The position numbers and the translations under genes were made by a program. 64,000 bases of DNA from Rhizobium sp. RU33A (lineage in GTDB: Bacteria; Pseudomonadota; Alphaproteobacteria; Rhizobiales; Rhizobiaceae), in the NCBI RefSeq assembly GCF_900156055.1, contig NZ_FTMQ01000001.1:558001-622000 (forward strand), read 5' to 3'. Shown here one piece after another: positions 49,707 through 57,889 of this stretch. The notes beneath the pieces were generated by a model that worked only from the letters and a program-made list of their open reading frames with translations, ran no database searches and was not told the origin of the DNA. Positions within the stretch are counted from its first letter, which is position 1. Each line of letters starts with the position of its first letter.

Positions 49707-50270
49707 TCATGCCCCGGCGGATTGCCGGCCGATAACGCTGATCGCGCCGGATGCATTCATGGTCGTGAAGACGAGCTCGCCACTGCGCGGAACGATCGAT
49801 GTCAGCCCCGTGATGTTGACTTGATGCGTGACGAGCACCAGAGGCAGGTCGCCCGGACTGCTCGACAGCCAAGCCCTGAGCGCTTCCGTCTGCGTCGCCC
49901 CGTTCTCCGGCAGGCCGAAAAAGGAATTGAGAAGCGGCTGCGGCGACACCGGTCCGAGGTCCATCAGACGTGCGGTGTCGAGACACCGGCACCATTCGCT
50001 CGAATAGACCGCCGCCCTGTCGATCCCCTTTTCGCGCAGCAAGGAGCCGATGCGCTGCGCCTGGGTCCGGCCCTCATCGGAGAGATTGCGTTGCGTGCTG
50101 CAATCGCCCAGGCGCATGCCCGGAGGATCGCCTGTCCCTGGCGCGATCGCATGCCGGAGAAGCACGAAGGCGCGCCTGGTGCGCAGTTCTTCCCAGGGAT
50201 CGGCACTGCGCGCCGGCTTGCTCGCCAGCACGAACAAGGAAGTCATCAGAAAAGAGCGTCGCGAAGGCAT
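49707..50270 (-). CDS. Exported histidine phosphatase family protein
   Basis: The 187-aa protein has a signal sequence with a twin-arginine-like start (SRRSFLMTSLFVLA) and the phosphohistidine motif LLRHA, a second catalytic-site histidine in LVTHQVN, and the conserved SSEWCRC. It is a periplasmic phosphatase of the branch related to Ais/SixA. The substrate is unknown. It is divergent from the GH25 lipoprotein gene. Confidence 0.82.
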   Translation of the reverse strand: MPSRRSFLMTSLFVLASKPARSADPWEELRTRRAFVLLRHAIAPGTGDPPGMRLGDCSTQRNLSDEGRTQAQRIGSLLREKGIDRAAVYSSEWCRCLDTARLMDLGPVSPQPLLNSFFGLPENGATQTEALRAWLSSSPGDLPLVLVTHQVNITGLTSIVPRSGELVFTTMNASGAISVIGRQSAGA

Positions 50271-50511
50271 GGCGGTCGTTCCCTGGGCTCAAGATATCAT
50301 TTTCTTCGTTCTACGGTGTCCGAAGCCCTGGGGATTGCGCCGAGGCTGCACATCTGTGTGAACGGACAGTATTTGGCGTCACATCATCGAAGCCTGATGC
50401 GGCCCGTAAAGATTGCATTCACCTTTTCCCGGTAAAGCTTTGTTAGCAATTCCCAGAGGCCCCGGGTGTCCGACTTCGAATGCGCCCGGCATTAGTTTTG
50501 AGTTCTGTGCC

Positions 50512-51606
50512 ATGCGTTCCAAGGTCGTCCCCTCGCTCCTCATCGGCTGTTTGGTGCTTGCCGGCTGCAGCGCTCGGACCAATCCGATAGACGCCTTGCA
50601 ACTTCGGTCGAAGCCGGCACCTGAACAGGTTCAGACTGCAGCAGCCCCGACACCTGCCGTCGCTGTCAACGAGCAAACGGGCTCCATTTCATCCGTCGCA
50701 TCGACATCCGGCCGTGATCCGCAGGCTTTGTCCTGGGCTGGGGACACGCCGAACCAGGCGCATTTCGATACGCCGTCCTTGACGGCCGGCATGCCCGTAC
50801 CCGATCAGCGGCCAATGGCCATGCTGTCGTCCCCGATACGCGCGGTCCTGGCACCCCGGGACCCGGCAGCGCGGTCCAGCGGACGTCATCGTGTCTACAA
50901 TCAGCGCTTCAGCGACGCCAAGCCGATCAATTTCGGCAAGGTGGCACCAAAACATCATGCCGTACACGGCGTCGACGTTTCGCGCTGGCAGGGCAACATT
51001 GACTGGCAGACGCTGCGCAGCCAGGGCGCCAACTTCGCCTATATCAAGGCGACCGATGGCGGCGACCATCTCGATCCGATGTTTCGCACCAACTGGGATC
51101 GGGCCAAGGAGGCCGGCGTAAAGCGCGGCGCCTATCACTTTTTTTATTGGTGCCGCGTGGCCTCGGAGCAGGCGGACTGGTTCATCCGCAACGTGCCGCG
51201 TGATCCGGATGCCCTGCCGCCCGTCATCGACGTCGAATACAATGGCGAATCCAGCTGCCGCTTCCGCCTATCGCCGGAAAAGGCGCGCGAAAAGATGCAG
51301 GTCTTCATGGATCGTCTCGAGCGGCACTACGGCAAGCGGCCGGTCATCTACACGGCCCCTGACTTCTATAAGGACAATCTACGCGGCCACTTCCTCGACT
51401 ATCCCTTCTGGCTGCGCTCGGTCGCGGCCCATCCGTCCAAGGTTTATCCGGGCCGCAAATGGGTCTTCTGGCAGTATTCCGGCTCCGGTCTCTCTCAGGG
51501 CGTCAACGGCAAGATCGACCTGAACGTCTTCTATGGCTCGGTTGCTGACTGGCAGAACTGGGTTGCAGGAAAGAAGAGCTGGGAGAGGGTCGCGGGCCTG
51601 CGCTGA
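50512..51606 (+). CDS. GH25 (Chalaropsis-type) muramidase lipoprotein
   Basis: This 364-aa protein has a lipoprotein signal (lipobox LAGC, Cys19), a Pro/Ala-rich linker of about 140 residues and a glycoside hydrolase 25 domain at about 160-350. GVDVSRWQGNIDW and the catalytic DVEYNG (Asp-x-Glu) are visible. It is probably anchored to a membrane and cuts peptidoglycan. The start at 50512 is required for the lipoprotein signal. An upstream extension of 33 residues is rejected. Confidence 0.88.
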   Translation: MRSKVVPSLLIGCLVLAGCSARTNPIDALQLRSKPAPEQVQTAAAPTPAVAVNEQTGSISSVASTSGRDPQALSWAGDTPNQAHFDTPSLTAGMPVPDQRPMAMLSSPIRAVLAPRDPAARSSGRHRVYNQRFSDAKPINFGKVAPKHHAVHGVDVSRWQGNIDWQTLRSQGANFAYIKATDGGDHLDPMFRTNWDRAKEAGVKRGAYHFFYWCRVASEQADWFIRNVPRDPDALPPVIDVEYNGESSCRFRLSPEKAREKMQVFMDRLERHYGKRPVIYTAPDFYKDNLRGHFLDYPFWLRSVAAHPSKVYPGRKWVFWQYSGSGLSQGVNGKIDLNVFYGSVADWQNWVAGKKSWERVAGLR

Positions 51607-51628
51607 GGCCCGCGTCGACATCACGGTG

Positions 51629-51805
51629 TCAGATTGGCGACGGCTCCGTCACAGGCGGATCGCGCGTCTCGTCGGGATTGGGCGTCGGCAGCTCGTCCGG
51701 CAGGAGGTCCGGCTGCGGTTCCTCGATAGGGACTTCCGGAGCCCAGGTGGGAGCGGGCATCGGGGGCTGGTCGTCATAGGGTGTCGAAGGGTTTGGGGTC
51801 GTCAT
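51629..51805 (-). CDS. Small Pro/Asp/Glu-rich protein
   Basis: The 58-aa protein (MTTPNPSTPYDDQPP onward) is about one-third proline, acidic, and probably disordered. GGGAG lies 6 bp before the ATG, which supports translation, although low complexity makes the call tentative. A weak EcfG-like element (GGAAC-N17-GATT on the minus strand, 51892-51867) lies about 60 bp upstream. It is convergent with the GH25 gene. Function unknown. Confidence 0.5.
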   Translation of the reverse strand: MTTPNPSTPYDDQPPMPAPTWAPEVPIEEPQPDLLPDELPTPNPDETRDPPVTEPSPI

Positions 51806-51945
51806 GATCATCTCCCTGAGAGCCGCCCGCCGCAGAATGCGGTCGGGTTCGGCGTTATAAAGAAGCAATCCCGCCGCCCTCGACTTTGTTCCTGAAAACC
51901 CGGCCGCCCTCATTGCCGCCGTTCCACGCTCCTCGCATCCGTGCC

Positions 51946-51971
51946 GGAACTTTCCGCTTGTCCATATTGTT
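51946..51971 (+). promoter_or_regulatory. EcfG/RpoE2-type promoter motif before treZ
   Basis: GGAAC-N17-TGTT ends 36 bp before the treZ start. It matches the general-stress consensus apart from T for C in the -10. Trehalose genes are classical members of this regulon in rhizobia. Confidence 0.6.
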
Positions 51972-52007
51972 CGATCCACCGGATGAACCGAGCAAGAGGG
52001 CGAGTGG

Positions 52008-53855
52008 ATGGACGAACAGCGATCAAAGCCCGAAGACGAGCGGCCCATCGATCCGGAGTACAGGGTGTTTCCCAAAAGCTGGGGCCCGGAATACATCGCC
52101 GCAGGTGAGGTTCGGTTTCGCCTGTGGGCCTCAGGCATCGAGACACTGAACCTTCGTCTGATCGATGAAGAGGTGCCGATGACGGCCATGGGCGATGGCT
52201 GGTGGGAGCTTCTCGCGACCAATATTGCACCCGGTACGCCTTATGCTTTCGTGCTCCCGGATGGGACACATGTGCCCGATCCCGCCGGCCGTGCTCTCGA
52301 AAAAGATGTCCACGGTCCATCGCTCGTCGTCGACCCGACCGCCTATCGGTGGAAGGCCGGGGCTTGGAGGGGCCGTCCATGGTCTGAAGCCGTGGTCTAT
52401 GAAATCCACGTGGGTACTTTCACCGACGAGGGCACCTTTGCTGCGGCGGCAGCGAGATTGCCTGCCCTCGCAGATCTCGGGGTGACGCTCATCGAACTTA
52501 TGCCCGTTGCCGCCTTCGGAGGCGAGCGGGGCTGGGGTTACGACGGCGTGCTGCTCTACACGCCCCACCCGTCGTATGGATCGCCCGATGACATGAAGGC
52601 CTTCATCGATGCCGCCCATGGCCTCGGTCTGATGGTCATGCTCGATGTCGTCTACAATCACCTGGGGCTCGATGGAAATCACCTGCAGGTCTACGCGCCG
52701 GATCTCTTCATGGCTGAAGGCACACCCTGGGGACCGAGGCCGGATGTATCCCGCAAGCCGATGCGTGACCTACTCCTGGAAAACGCGCTCTATTGGCTGG
52801 AAGAGTTTACCTTCGACGGCCTACGCATAGATGCCGCTGACCGGATTGAAGACGCAGACAGCGAAGAGCATTTCGTCGAGGAGTTGGCGCTTCTGATCCG
52901 CAAGACTTTGCCGGGGCGCCACGTCCATCTGGTGGTGGAAGACAGTCGGAACATCACGGCTCTGCACGAGAGAAGCGAGGACAACGCGGTCCGCCTCTAT
53001 GACGCGGTCTGGAATGATGGCTATCACCACCTCATCCATGCCTGGGCCACTGGCGAGCACAGTGGGCATTTTAAGGTTTTCGCCGATAACTTCTGGCCGC
53101 GCATCGCAAAGACGCTTGCAAGCGGCTTCGCCATCCAGGGGGAACTGATCGAGGGCAAGGGCGATGCGCTGGTCGGCGAACCCAGTGGACACTTGTCACC
53201 TGTTACCTTCATCAACTTTCTGCAGAATCACGACCAGATCGGCAATCGCGGCCGAGGCGATCGCTTGTGGAGCCTGATCGACCCCGATCTTGCCGAGCGG
53301 CTGATGGTGATCCTGCTGCTCGCGCCCCAGATCCCATTGCTCTTCATGGGCGATGAATTTCGATCACGTGGCAGGTTCTTCTTTTTCAGCGACTACCCTG
53401 AAAATCTCGATCAGAACGCTCCCGAGGATCGACTGCGGGAAGCCAGGGCTTTCGGCACGCAAGACCTCCAGCTTAGAGAACTTCGCGACCCGAATGACCT
53501 CGACACCTTCATCGCCTCCAAGCTTGACTGGCGGGAGGCTGAGGCGGAACGAGGAATGGAGTCACGGACCGTCTGTCGTGACCTGCTCGACAAACGAAAG
53601 CGTCACCTGATGCCCTTGCTTGCAGATGTTGGCGGCGGCGTCGGCCACGTACTGATGGCGGAGGAGGGAAGGCTAGCAATCGACTGGCAGTTGGGGGAGC
53701 ATCGCTGGCAGTTGCGGGCAAATTTTGGTGATGAGGCAACGACCCTGCCGCCGGTTCACGGTGCTACCATCCATGTGATGCCGCCAAACGCTCACGCGGA
53801 CATACGGGATCTCTCTCGCTTCCCCGCCAGAAGCCTGATCGTCGCCTGCGGCTAG
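52008..53855 (+). CDS. treZ: Malto-oligosyltrehalose trehalohydrolase
   Basis: The 615-aa GH13 enzyme releases trehalose from maltooligosyltrehalose. An N-terminal carbohydrate-binding-like beta domain (about 1-110) precedes the catalytic barrel, whose motifs are LDVVYNHLG, DGLRIDAAD (nucleophile Asp), LVVED (acid Glu) and FLQNHDQIGN. The partner synthase TreY is not in the window, but glgA is 4 kb away. AAGAGGG precedes the ATG. The gene ends in a 7-bp stem (CGCCTGC/GCAGGCG) overlapping its stop, without a T-tract. Confidence 0.92.
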   Translation: MDEQRSKPEDERPIDPEYRVFPKSWGPEYIAAGEVRFRLWASGIETLNLRLIDEEVPMTAMGDGWWELLATNIAPGTPYAFVLPDGTHVPDPAGRALEKDVHGPSLVVDPTAYRWKAGAWRGRPWSEAVVYEIHVGTFTDEGTFAAAAARLPALADLGVTLIELMPVAAFGGERGWGYDGVLLYTPHPSYGSPDDMKAFIDAAHGLGLMVMLDVVYNHLGLDGNHLQVYAPDLFMAEGTPWGPRPDVSRKPMRDLLLENALYWLEEFTFDGLRIDAADRIEDADSEEHFVEELALLIRKTLPGRHVHLVVEDSRNITALHERSEDNAVRLYDAVWNDGYHHLIHAWATGEHSGHFKVFADNFWPRIAKTLASGFAIQGELIEGKGDALVGEPSGHLSPVTFINFLQNHDQIGNRGRGDRLWSLIDPDLAERLMVILLLAPQIPLLFMGDEFRSRGRFFFFSDYPENLDQNAPEDRLREARAFGTQDLQLRELRDPNDLDTFIASKLDWREAEAERGMESRTVCRDLLDKRKRHLMPLLADVGGGVGHVLMAEEGRLAIDWQLGEHRWQLRANFGDEATTLPPVHGATIHVMPPNAHADIRDLSRFPARSLIVACG

Positions 53856-53888
53856 CAGGCGCTAATGGAGAAAAATCGCATCTGGGAA

Positions 53889-53913
53889 GGAACCCTTCAG
53901 CTGATTGCTTGTT
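53889..53913 (+). promoter_or_regulatory. EcfG/RpoE2-type promoter motif before the 84-aa gene
   Basis: GGAAC-N16-TGTT ends 25 bp before the ATG at 53939. Same form as the sites before treZ and the 92-aa gene. Confidence 0.6.
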
Positions 53914-53938
53914 CTAGGGACATCAGGAGGAGTGCGGC

Positions 53939-54193
53939 ATGACTGAGGTATATTGCGATATTATTCCCCAAGCCAATGGCTGGTGCTTTTTGTCGGAGGA
54001 AGGGCAGTCAGCCGTCTATCCGAGTTATCGGCTCGCAGTTGAAGCTGCGCGAGAATATTCCGCCAGCCAGGTTTCCATCCGCAAGGTGACGGTTCTGCGC
54101 CAGCAGGATTTGCGGGGGCGGATGCAGGAGATCGCAGGCATTGCGCAGGCATGGGGGCCGGACGGCACGTCCGGCATGGGCAGACGCGCCTGA
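53939..54193 (+). CDS. Small protein of unknown function (84 aa)
   Basis: The protein has a compact N-terminal region (about 1-52) with a strand-strand-helix-strand look: VYCDIIPQANGWCFLSEEG, then AVEAAREYS, then SIRKVTVLRQ. This is similar in size and pattern to DUF2188-type small domains. A Gly-rich tail follows. AGGAGGAGTG gives strong initiation, and an EcfG-like promoter lies directly upstream, so it is probably a stress-induced protein. I cannot assign a function. Confidence 0.7.
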   Translation: MTEVYCDIIPQANGWCFLSEEGQSAVYPSYRLAVEAAREYSASQVSIRKVTVLRQQDLRGRMQEIAGIAQAWGPDGTSGMGRRA

Positions 54194-54342
54194 CGTTGCG
54201 TCTGGCCGTAAAAATCGGAAAATAGGTGAAACCGATCGACGCAGAGGTGATCCAGGCAGAGCCGTTGGATTGGCGTGACGCCTTTCCATGGCGTCAAGCT
54301 GTCATGCGACAGAGCGGCTCCTGCGAAGGAAAGTCCCCGATG

Positions 54343-54618
54343 TCACGGCGCTTCGCCGCTTTCCATCCGAACCGTGACCTTTTCGACCCCGGGAACTGCA
54401 AGCGCAACTTCCACCGCCCTGTCCATCTCGTCGCGCGTCGCCACCACGCCAAACAGGAAGATCTCCTTCCCAGTTGCGACGACGCGAAGGCCTTCGGCCC
54501 CAACGCCGTCGGAGGCGGCCAGCGCGTCGGCAACCTGCTGCTCAAGCTTGGCCTCAGCTGGAAACTCTTCAGCCACTTCCGGCGCCTCACCATGGAAACG
54601 CTGCGGTTTGAAAATCAT
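54343..54618 (-). CDS. BON-domain protein
   Basis: This 91-aa protein consists of a single BON domain (about 25-88: LEQQVADALAASDGVGAEGL, VFLFGVV-like strand, then VPGVEKVTVRME). It has no signal peptide. CAGGAGG precedes the ATG at 54618. BON domains bind membranes or other proteins and are common in stress regulons. It is divergent from the HWE kinase gene across a 101-bp gap. Confidence 0.85.
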   Translation of the reverse strand: MIFKPQRFHGEAPEVAEEFPAEAKLEQQVADALAASDGVGAEGLRVVATGKEIFLFGVVATRDEMDRAVEVALAVPGVEKVTVRMESGEAP

Positions 54619-54719
54619 GGCAACCTCCTGTGTCGCGATCATTGTTCTAACGCCCGCACGCGCATTTGGTTCGCCAAGGCCCCCTTGATTTCTGGACCCG
54701 GCTACAGGAGGGCGGCCCC

Positions 54720-56411
54720 TTGAACCGCGTCGGCAGGTTGTTCGCTGGTCTCTTTCCGACGGCGTCGATCGGCTCCTACCTTGCCGCAATGGTCGTTCTG
54801 GCGACAGTACCGCTGCTCGCCTTTGTCGCCTTTTTGCTGTTGCAGCTCGAGAGATCGCAATTTCAAACTATGCGCACCGACGTAGCGGATGACGCTCAGG
54901 CCATTAGCCGTGCCGTCGAGCGCAAAATCGCCGATATGGAAACGACGCTTGCCCTTGTGGCAAACTCCGTCGAGTTGCAGCAGGGCGACCTTCAGGCATT
55001 TCACGCGCGCGTCGGAGATAGCCTCAGGGAAAGCTCTCTATATGTCATGTTGGCGCGGCGGGATGGGGTGCAAATCCTGAACACGCGGATGCCTTGGGGC
55101 GCTACGCTGAAACCTATGGCCAATCCGGGCTCGGTCATGGCGGCCCTGCGCTCCGGCAAGGTAGAGCTCTCAAGCGTCTTCTTCGGGGCGACGAGTGAGC
55201 GCTGGGTGGTCAACCTCACCATGCCCGTAACCGCGCAGGCTTCGGACGGCATCGACGCCATCGTGCTCACCCAGGATGCGGCGAGCCTTGCAAGCCTCGC
55301 CGCCCGTCAAGCCTTGCCGTCAGGATGGTCGTCCGCGCTGGTGGATGGCGATGGTCGCATCGTCGTGTCGAATGGCGCCGAAAACCAACCATCCGGCACT
55401 GAGATCGAGCAAAGCTGGCGGGATCTGATGTATGGCTCCAACAGCAGTGCAGTCTTTTACCAGGATGGTCGGCAGTATCTGATGGGATATGCGAAAGTCG
55501 CCGACTGGCCATGGCGGGCTCTGGTCTGGGGCCCGGTCGACAGCCTCAAGGGCTCGTTCATTACCCTGTGGCAGAGCCTCTTGATCGGCAGCCTCGTGCT
55601 ACTCACTCTGCTGCTCGGCATCGTTCTCGTTGCGGCACACCATTTGCGCTCAGCGATCCGCAGGATTGACTTGATGGCGGAGCGCATCGGTCATGGTGAG
55701 ATCGTCTCGCCGGAGCGCACCAAGATCGTCGAGGCAAACCAGGTGGCCGTAGCGCTGTCGAATGCGTCCTTCGACAGGGCGGAGGCGGAGGAGCGCATCC
55801 ACTTCATCCTGCAGGAACTCGTTCACCGCACAAAGAACATCCTCTCGCTGGTCCAGGCGATGATGCGGCAACTGGCCCGAGGCACCGATGACGTCGAAGA
55901 GTTTCAGCGCGCCGTCAGCGGGCGTCTGGCAGGGCTTGCCCAATCGATCGAGGCGCTGGCCAAGCAGCAATGGGGAGGCATTCCGCTGTCTTCGCTCGTC
56001 GACTTGCAGATGACCACCGTCACGGGATCTGTGGATCGCATCCATCGCCGCGGTCCGGATCTGCTGGTCAACGCGAATGCAGTCCAAAACCTCGGCCTGG
56101 TTTTTCACGAACTGGCGACCAATTCCGTCAAATACGGTGCACTATCGGTTCTCGAAGGTCGGCTTCGGATCGAATGGGAGGTGCTAGAGCCTGAGACGCC
56201 GGATGAAGAGCCCCGACTTCGGCTGCAATGGATCGAACAGTGCGGCCCGCCGGTCACAAAGCCCTCTCGGCGTGGCTTCGGATCGACCGTCATCGATCGT
56301 CATGCGGCGAGCGCATTTGGCGGCGATGTCACGATCGATTTCGACCCCGCAGGCTTGCGTTGGACGCTGGTCGCGCCGCTGTCCTCCTTCCTTGCAGGGT
56401 CGACCGACTAG
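54720..56411 (+). CDS. HWE-family sensor histidine kinase
   Basis: The 563-aa protein has two transmembrane helices (about 20-42 and 285-310) around a periplasmic dCACHE-like sensor. A short HAMP-like linker and an HWE kinase domain follow: phosphoacceptor LVHRTKNILSLVQ, N-box FHELATNSVKYGALS and the WxE motif in RIEWEV. The start is TTG at 54720 with AGGAGG 8 bp upstream. The alternative TTG at 54666 lacks a good site. Such kinases often feed the PhyR-NepR-EcfG switch. Its place among genes with EcfG-like promoters supports that, but no phyR, nepR or ecfG is in the window. Confidence 0.88.
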   Translation: MNRVGRLFAGLFPTASIGSYLAAMVVLATVPLLAFVAFLLLQLERSQFQTMRTDVADDAQAISRAVERKIADMETTLALVANSVELQQGDLQAFHARVGDSLRESSLYVMLARRDGVQILNTRMPWGATLKPMANPGSVMAALRSGKVELSSVFFGATSERWVVNLTMPVTAQASDGIDAIVLTQDAASLASLAARQALPSGWSSALVDGDGRIVVSNGAENQPSGTEIEQSWRDLMYGSNSSAVFYQDGRQYLMGYAKVADWPWRALVWGPVDSLKGSFITLWQSLLIGSLVLLTLLLGIVLVAAHHLRSAIRRIDLMAERIGHGEIVSPERTKIVEANQVAVALSNASFDRAEAEERIHFILQELVHRTKNILSLVQAMMRQLARGTDDVEEFQRAVSGRLAGLAQSIEALAKQQWGGIPLSSLVDLQMTTVTGSVDRIHRRGPDLLVNANAVQNLGLVFHELATNSVKYGALSVLEGRLRIEWEVLEPETPDEEPRLRLQWIEQCGPPVTKPSRRGFGSTVIDRHAASAFGGDVTIDFDPAGLRWTLVAPLSSFLAGSTD

Positions 56412-56420
56412 GTTTGCACA

Positions 56421-56446
56421 GGAACCTTTCGGTGCGTCATGCGGTT
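56421..56446 (+). promoter_or_regulatory. EcfG/RpoE2-type promoter motif before the 76-aa gene
   Basis: GGAAC-N17-GGTT ends 27 bp before the ATG at 56474. It starts 9 bp after the HWE kinase stop, so the small gene is transcribed separately. Confidence 0.55.
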
Positions 56447-56473
56447 GATGATGACCATTTTGGAGGACTGACC

Positions 56474-56704
56474 ATGACTGACGAACGCCATAAGGCCGAC
56501 AAGACCCGAATCCATGACGATGCGAAGGGCCAGTTCGCGGGCACACAGGCCGGCGGCGACAACGACGGTGTTGCCAGCGCCAAGCCGACCGTGGTGACAG
56601 GATCCGAAGACGCTACCGTAAACAAATGGCCTCCGGGCAAGAAAGACCCGCCGAAAGACTGGGACACCAATTTCGACATTCGTGACCAGACCAACCGAAG
56701 CTAA
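56474..56704 (+). CDS. Small hydrophilic protein of unknown function (76 aa)
   Basis: This charged, probably disordered protein (DERHKADKTRIHDDAKGQF, then NKWPPGKKDPPKDWDTNFD) has no cysteine, signal or hydrophobic segment. The ribosome-binding site TGGAGG and an EcfG-like promoter support it as a real, stress-induced gene. It ends 5 bp from the convergent 65-aa gene. Confidence 0.7.
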   Translation: MTDERHKADKTRIHDDAKGQFAGTQAGGDNDGVASAKPTVVTGSEDATVNKWPPGKKDPPKDWDTNFDIRDQTNRS

Positions 56705-56709
56705 TCAGC

Positions 56710-56907
56710 TCAGAATTTGTCTGATCCCATGCACACGCCATTGATCTGTGCGGGCACTGCCACGAGCGCGCGGGAGCGCTCACGAAGCGGCAGATCGGCG
56801 CGCAGCGGCAATGCCACCTGCGGATGTTCCTTGATCGCTGTGCTGCTATGCTTCGGCTTGCGTACCTGTGCGAGCAGCTTCGTAATTATTTTTGTGATCA
56901 TATTCAT
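56710..56907 (-). CDS. Small basic protein (65 aa), translationally coupled
   Basis: The protein starts MNMITKIITKLLAQVRKPKH, an amphipathic or membrane-seeking helix, and continues with a basic tail. Its ATG overlaps the stop of the 106-aa gene (ATGA) and has AGGAGAGG upstream. The coupling is the main support for it being real. No family is recognised. Confidence 0.55.
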   Translation of the reverse strand: MNMITKIITKLLAQVRKPKHSSTAIKEHPQVALPLRADLPLRERSRALVAVPAQINGVCMGSDKF

Positions 56908-57224
56908 TTCCTCTCCTTGATCGCCTCGGTAAAGCCGTTCGGTTCATTGAGGTCAGTCACCGTGCGCCGGAGGGCCGCTGCGCGCGCCTTGGCCGTATCT
57001 AGGATCTCCCGGATCACCTCACCCTTCTCATGACCGCGCCCAATCCCGGCAGATGGCTCTGCGCCCGGATCTTCCGCGCCGTCGCGTAGAAGCACCTCCT
57101 GTTCGAGATTGCGCAGCAATTCTGGAGCACTCTCCGGTGAGATCAGGATTTCGCTCAGCAGCGAGACCAGGATTTCCCGGTGTGCGTTGAGCCGGGCCTC
57201 CAGGATCTTCAAATCGCTGTCCAC
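56904..57224 (-). CDS. Helical protein of unknown function (106 aa)
   Basis: This mostly alpha-helical, acidic protein begins at GTG 57224 (DSDLKILEARLNAHREILV), preceded by AGGGAGAAG. Two helical halves flank a Gly-rich loop around residue 65. The downstream 65-aa gene overlaps it by 4 bp. No exact EcfG motif precedes it, but the element at 57262-57289 is nearly palindromic (GGAACATTGGG facing CCCAAATGTTTCC) and could serve both directions. Confidence 0.7.
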   Translation of the reverse strand: MDSDLKILEARLNAHREILVSLLSEILISPESAPELLRNLEQEVLLRDGAEDPGAEPSAGIGRGHEKGEVIREILDTAKARAAALRRTVTDLNEPNGFTEAIKERK

Positions 57225-57261
57225 GGTGTCTTCTCCCTGTATTGGTCAGCCTTCGACTAGG

Positions 57262-57286
57262 GGAACATTGGGCCGCCCCAAATGTT
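57262..57286 (+). promoter_or_regulatory. EcfG/RpoE2-type promoter motif before the 92-aa gene
   Basis: GGAAC-N16-TGTT ends 40 bp before the ATG at 57327. The element is almost palindromic and lies between divergent small genes. Confidence 0.6.
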
Positions 57287-57326
57287 TCCTGAAGACGTAA
57301 TTTCTTCTGTCGAAAAGGAGTGGATC

Positions 57327-57605
57327 ATGTCCGAGACGGTGCGTCCGCCACGCTGGCGTCGCTTCCCCGACCCGCGTGACCGGCTGATTGTCGCGCTGTT
57401 CGCCCAGTTGGAGGCAGAACGGCAGACACGCGAAACACTGCGCCAGGCAATCCGCTCTGGCGCCATCGATCCCGCTGTTCTCGAGGCCATCGCCGAAGAC
57501 CCGGTTCCGGCGAGCAGCGATGACATTGCAGCGCTCGAACGCACCATCGCTTTTCGCGAGCGCGTGCAACGCGATGGCGACTATCAAAGAGAGGATTGGA
57601 GATGA
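57327..57605 (+). CDS. Small protein of unknown function (92 aa)
   Basis: The product (SETVRPPRWRRFPDPRDRLI onward) is a soluble, mostly helical, Arg/Glu-rich protein with a QAIRSGAIDPAVLEAIAEDP segment. AAAAGGAGTG precedes the ATG at 57327. It overlaps the lipoprotein gene by 4 bp (ATGA), so the two are translationally coupled. No family recognised. Confidence 0.7.
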   Translation: MSETVRPPRWRRFPDPRDRLIVALFAQLEAERQTRETLRQAIRSGAIDPAVLEAIAEDPVPASSDDIAALERTIAFRERVQRDGDYQREDWR

Positions 57606-57817
57606 ACCTGACGAGGGCGACGGCGGTACTCGCCGTCTTGGGGCTACTCACAGCATGCGGCGATGGCAACAACAGCAGCAGCGGAAGTTCCACCGATACG
57701 CAGCAAGAGGGCACCCCAGACACCTTGCCTGCAATGGAAACCGACCGCGATCCCACCCCGCAGACTGGGACGGGTGGTGCAGGCCAGAGCAGGCCTGATG
57801 GGCAAACCAATCCCTGA
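57602..57817 (+). CDS. Small lipoprotein
   Basis: This 71-aa protein has a clear lipoprotein signal (LAVLGLLTAC, Cys19) followed by a short Ser/Thr/Asp/Pro-rich, probably disordered tail. It is coupled to the 92-aa gene by an ATGA overlap and followed by a long hairpin. An entericidin-like stress lipoprotein is conceivable, but there is no specific match. Confidence 0.75.
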   Translation: MNLTRATAVLAVLGLLTACGDGNNSSSGSSTDTQQEGTPDTLPAMETDRDPTPQTGTGGAGQSRPDGQTNP

Positions 57818-57834
57818 TTTTCCAGCCTGAAACG

Positions 57835-57868
57835 AACAGAGGGCCCGGCATCTTCCGGGCCCTCTGTT
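57835..57868. terminator. Long perfect stem-loop between convergent lipoprotein and glgA genes
   Basis: A 14-bp perfect stem (AACAGAGGGCCCGG/CCGGGCCCTCTGTT) with a 6-nt loop lies between the two gene ends. It has no long T-tract on either side, but its symmetry and place suggest a bidirectional terminator. Confidence 0.75.
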
Positions 57869-57889
57869 CATGTGGAATGACAGCTTGGG

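Noticed and set aside
52008..53855. Calling the GH13 gene glgX or glgB because glgA is nearby.
   Set aside because: The N-terminal region and the sequence around the catalytic residues fit malto-oligosyltrehalose trehalohydrolase better.
54272..54296. Mutually exclusive stems (GGCGT/ACGCC versus TGACGCC/GGCGTCA) suggesting an attenuator or riboswitch.
   Set aside because: There is no leader peptide or conserved aptamer, and the site is between two gene ends where a simple terminator is likelier.
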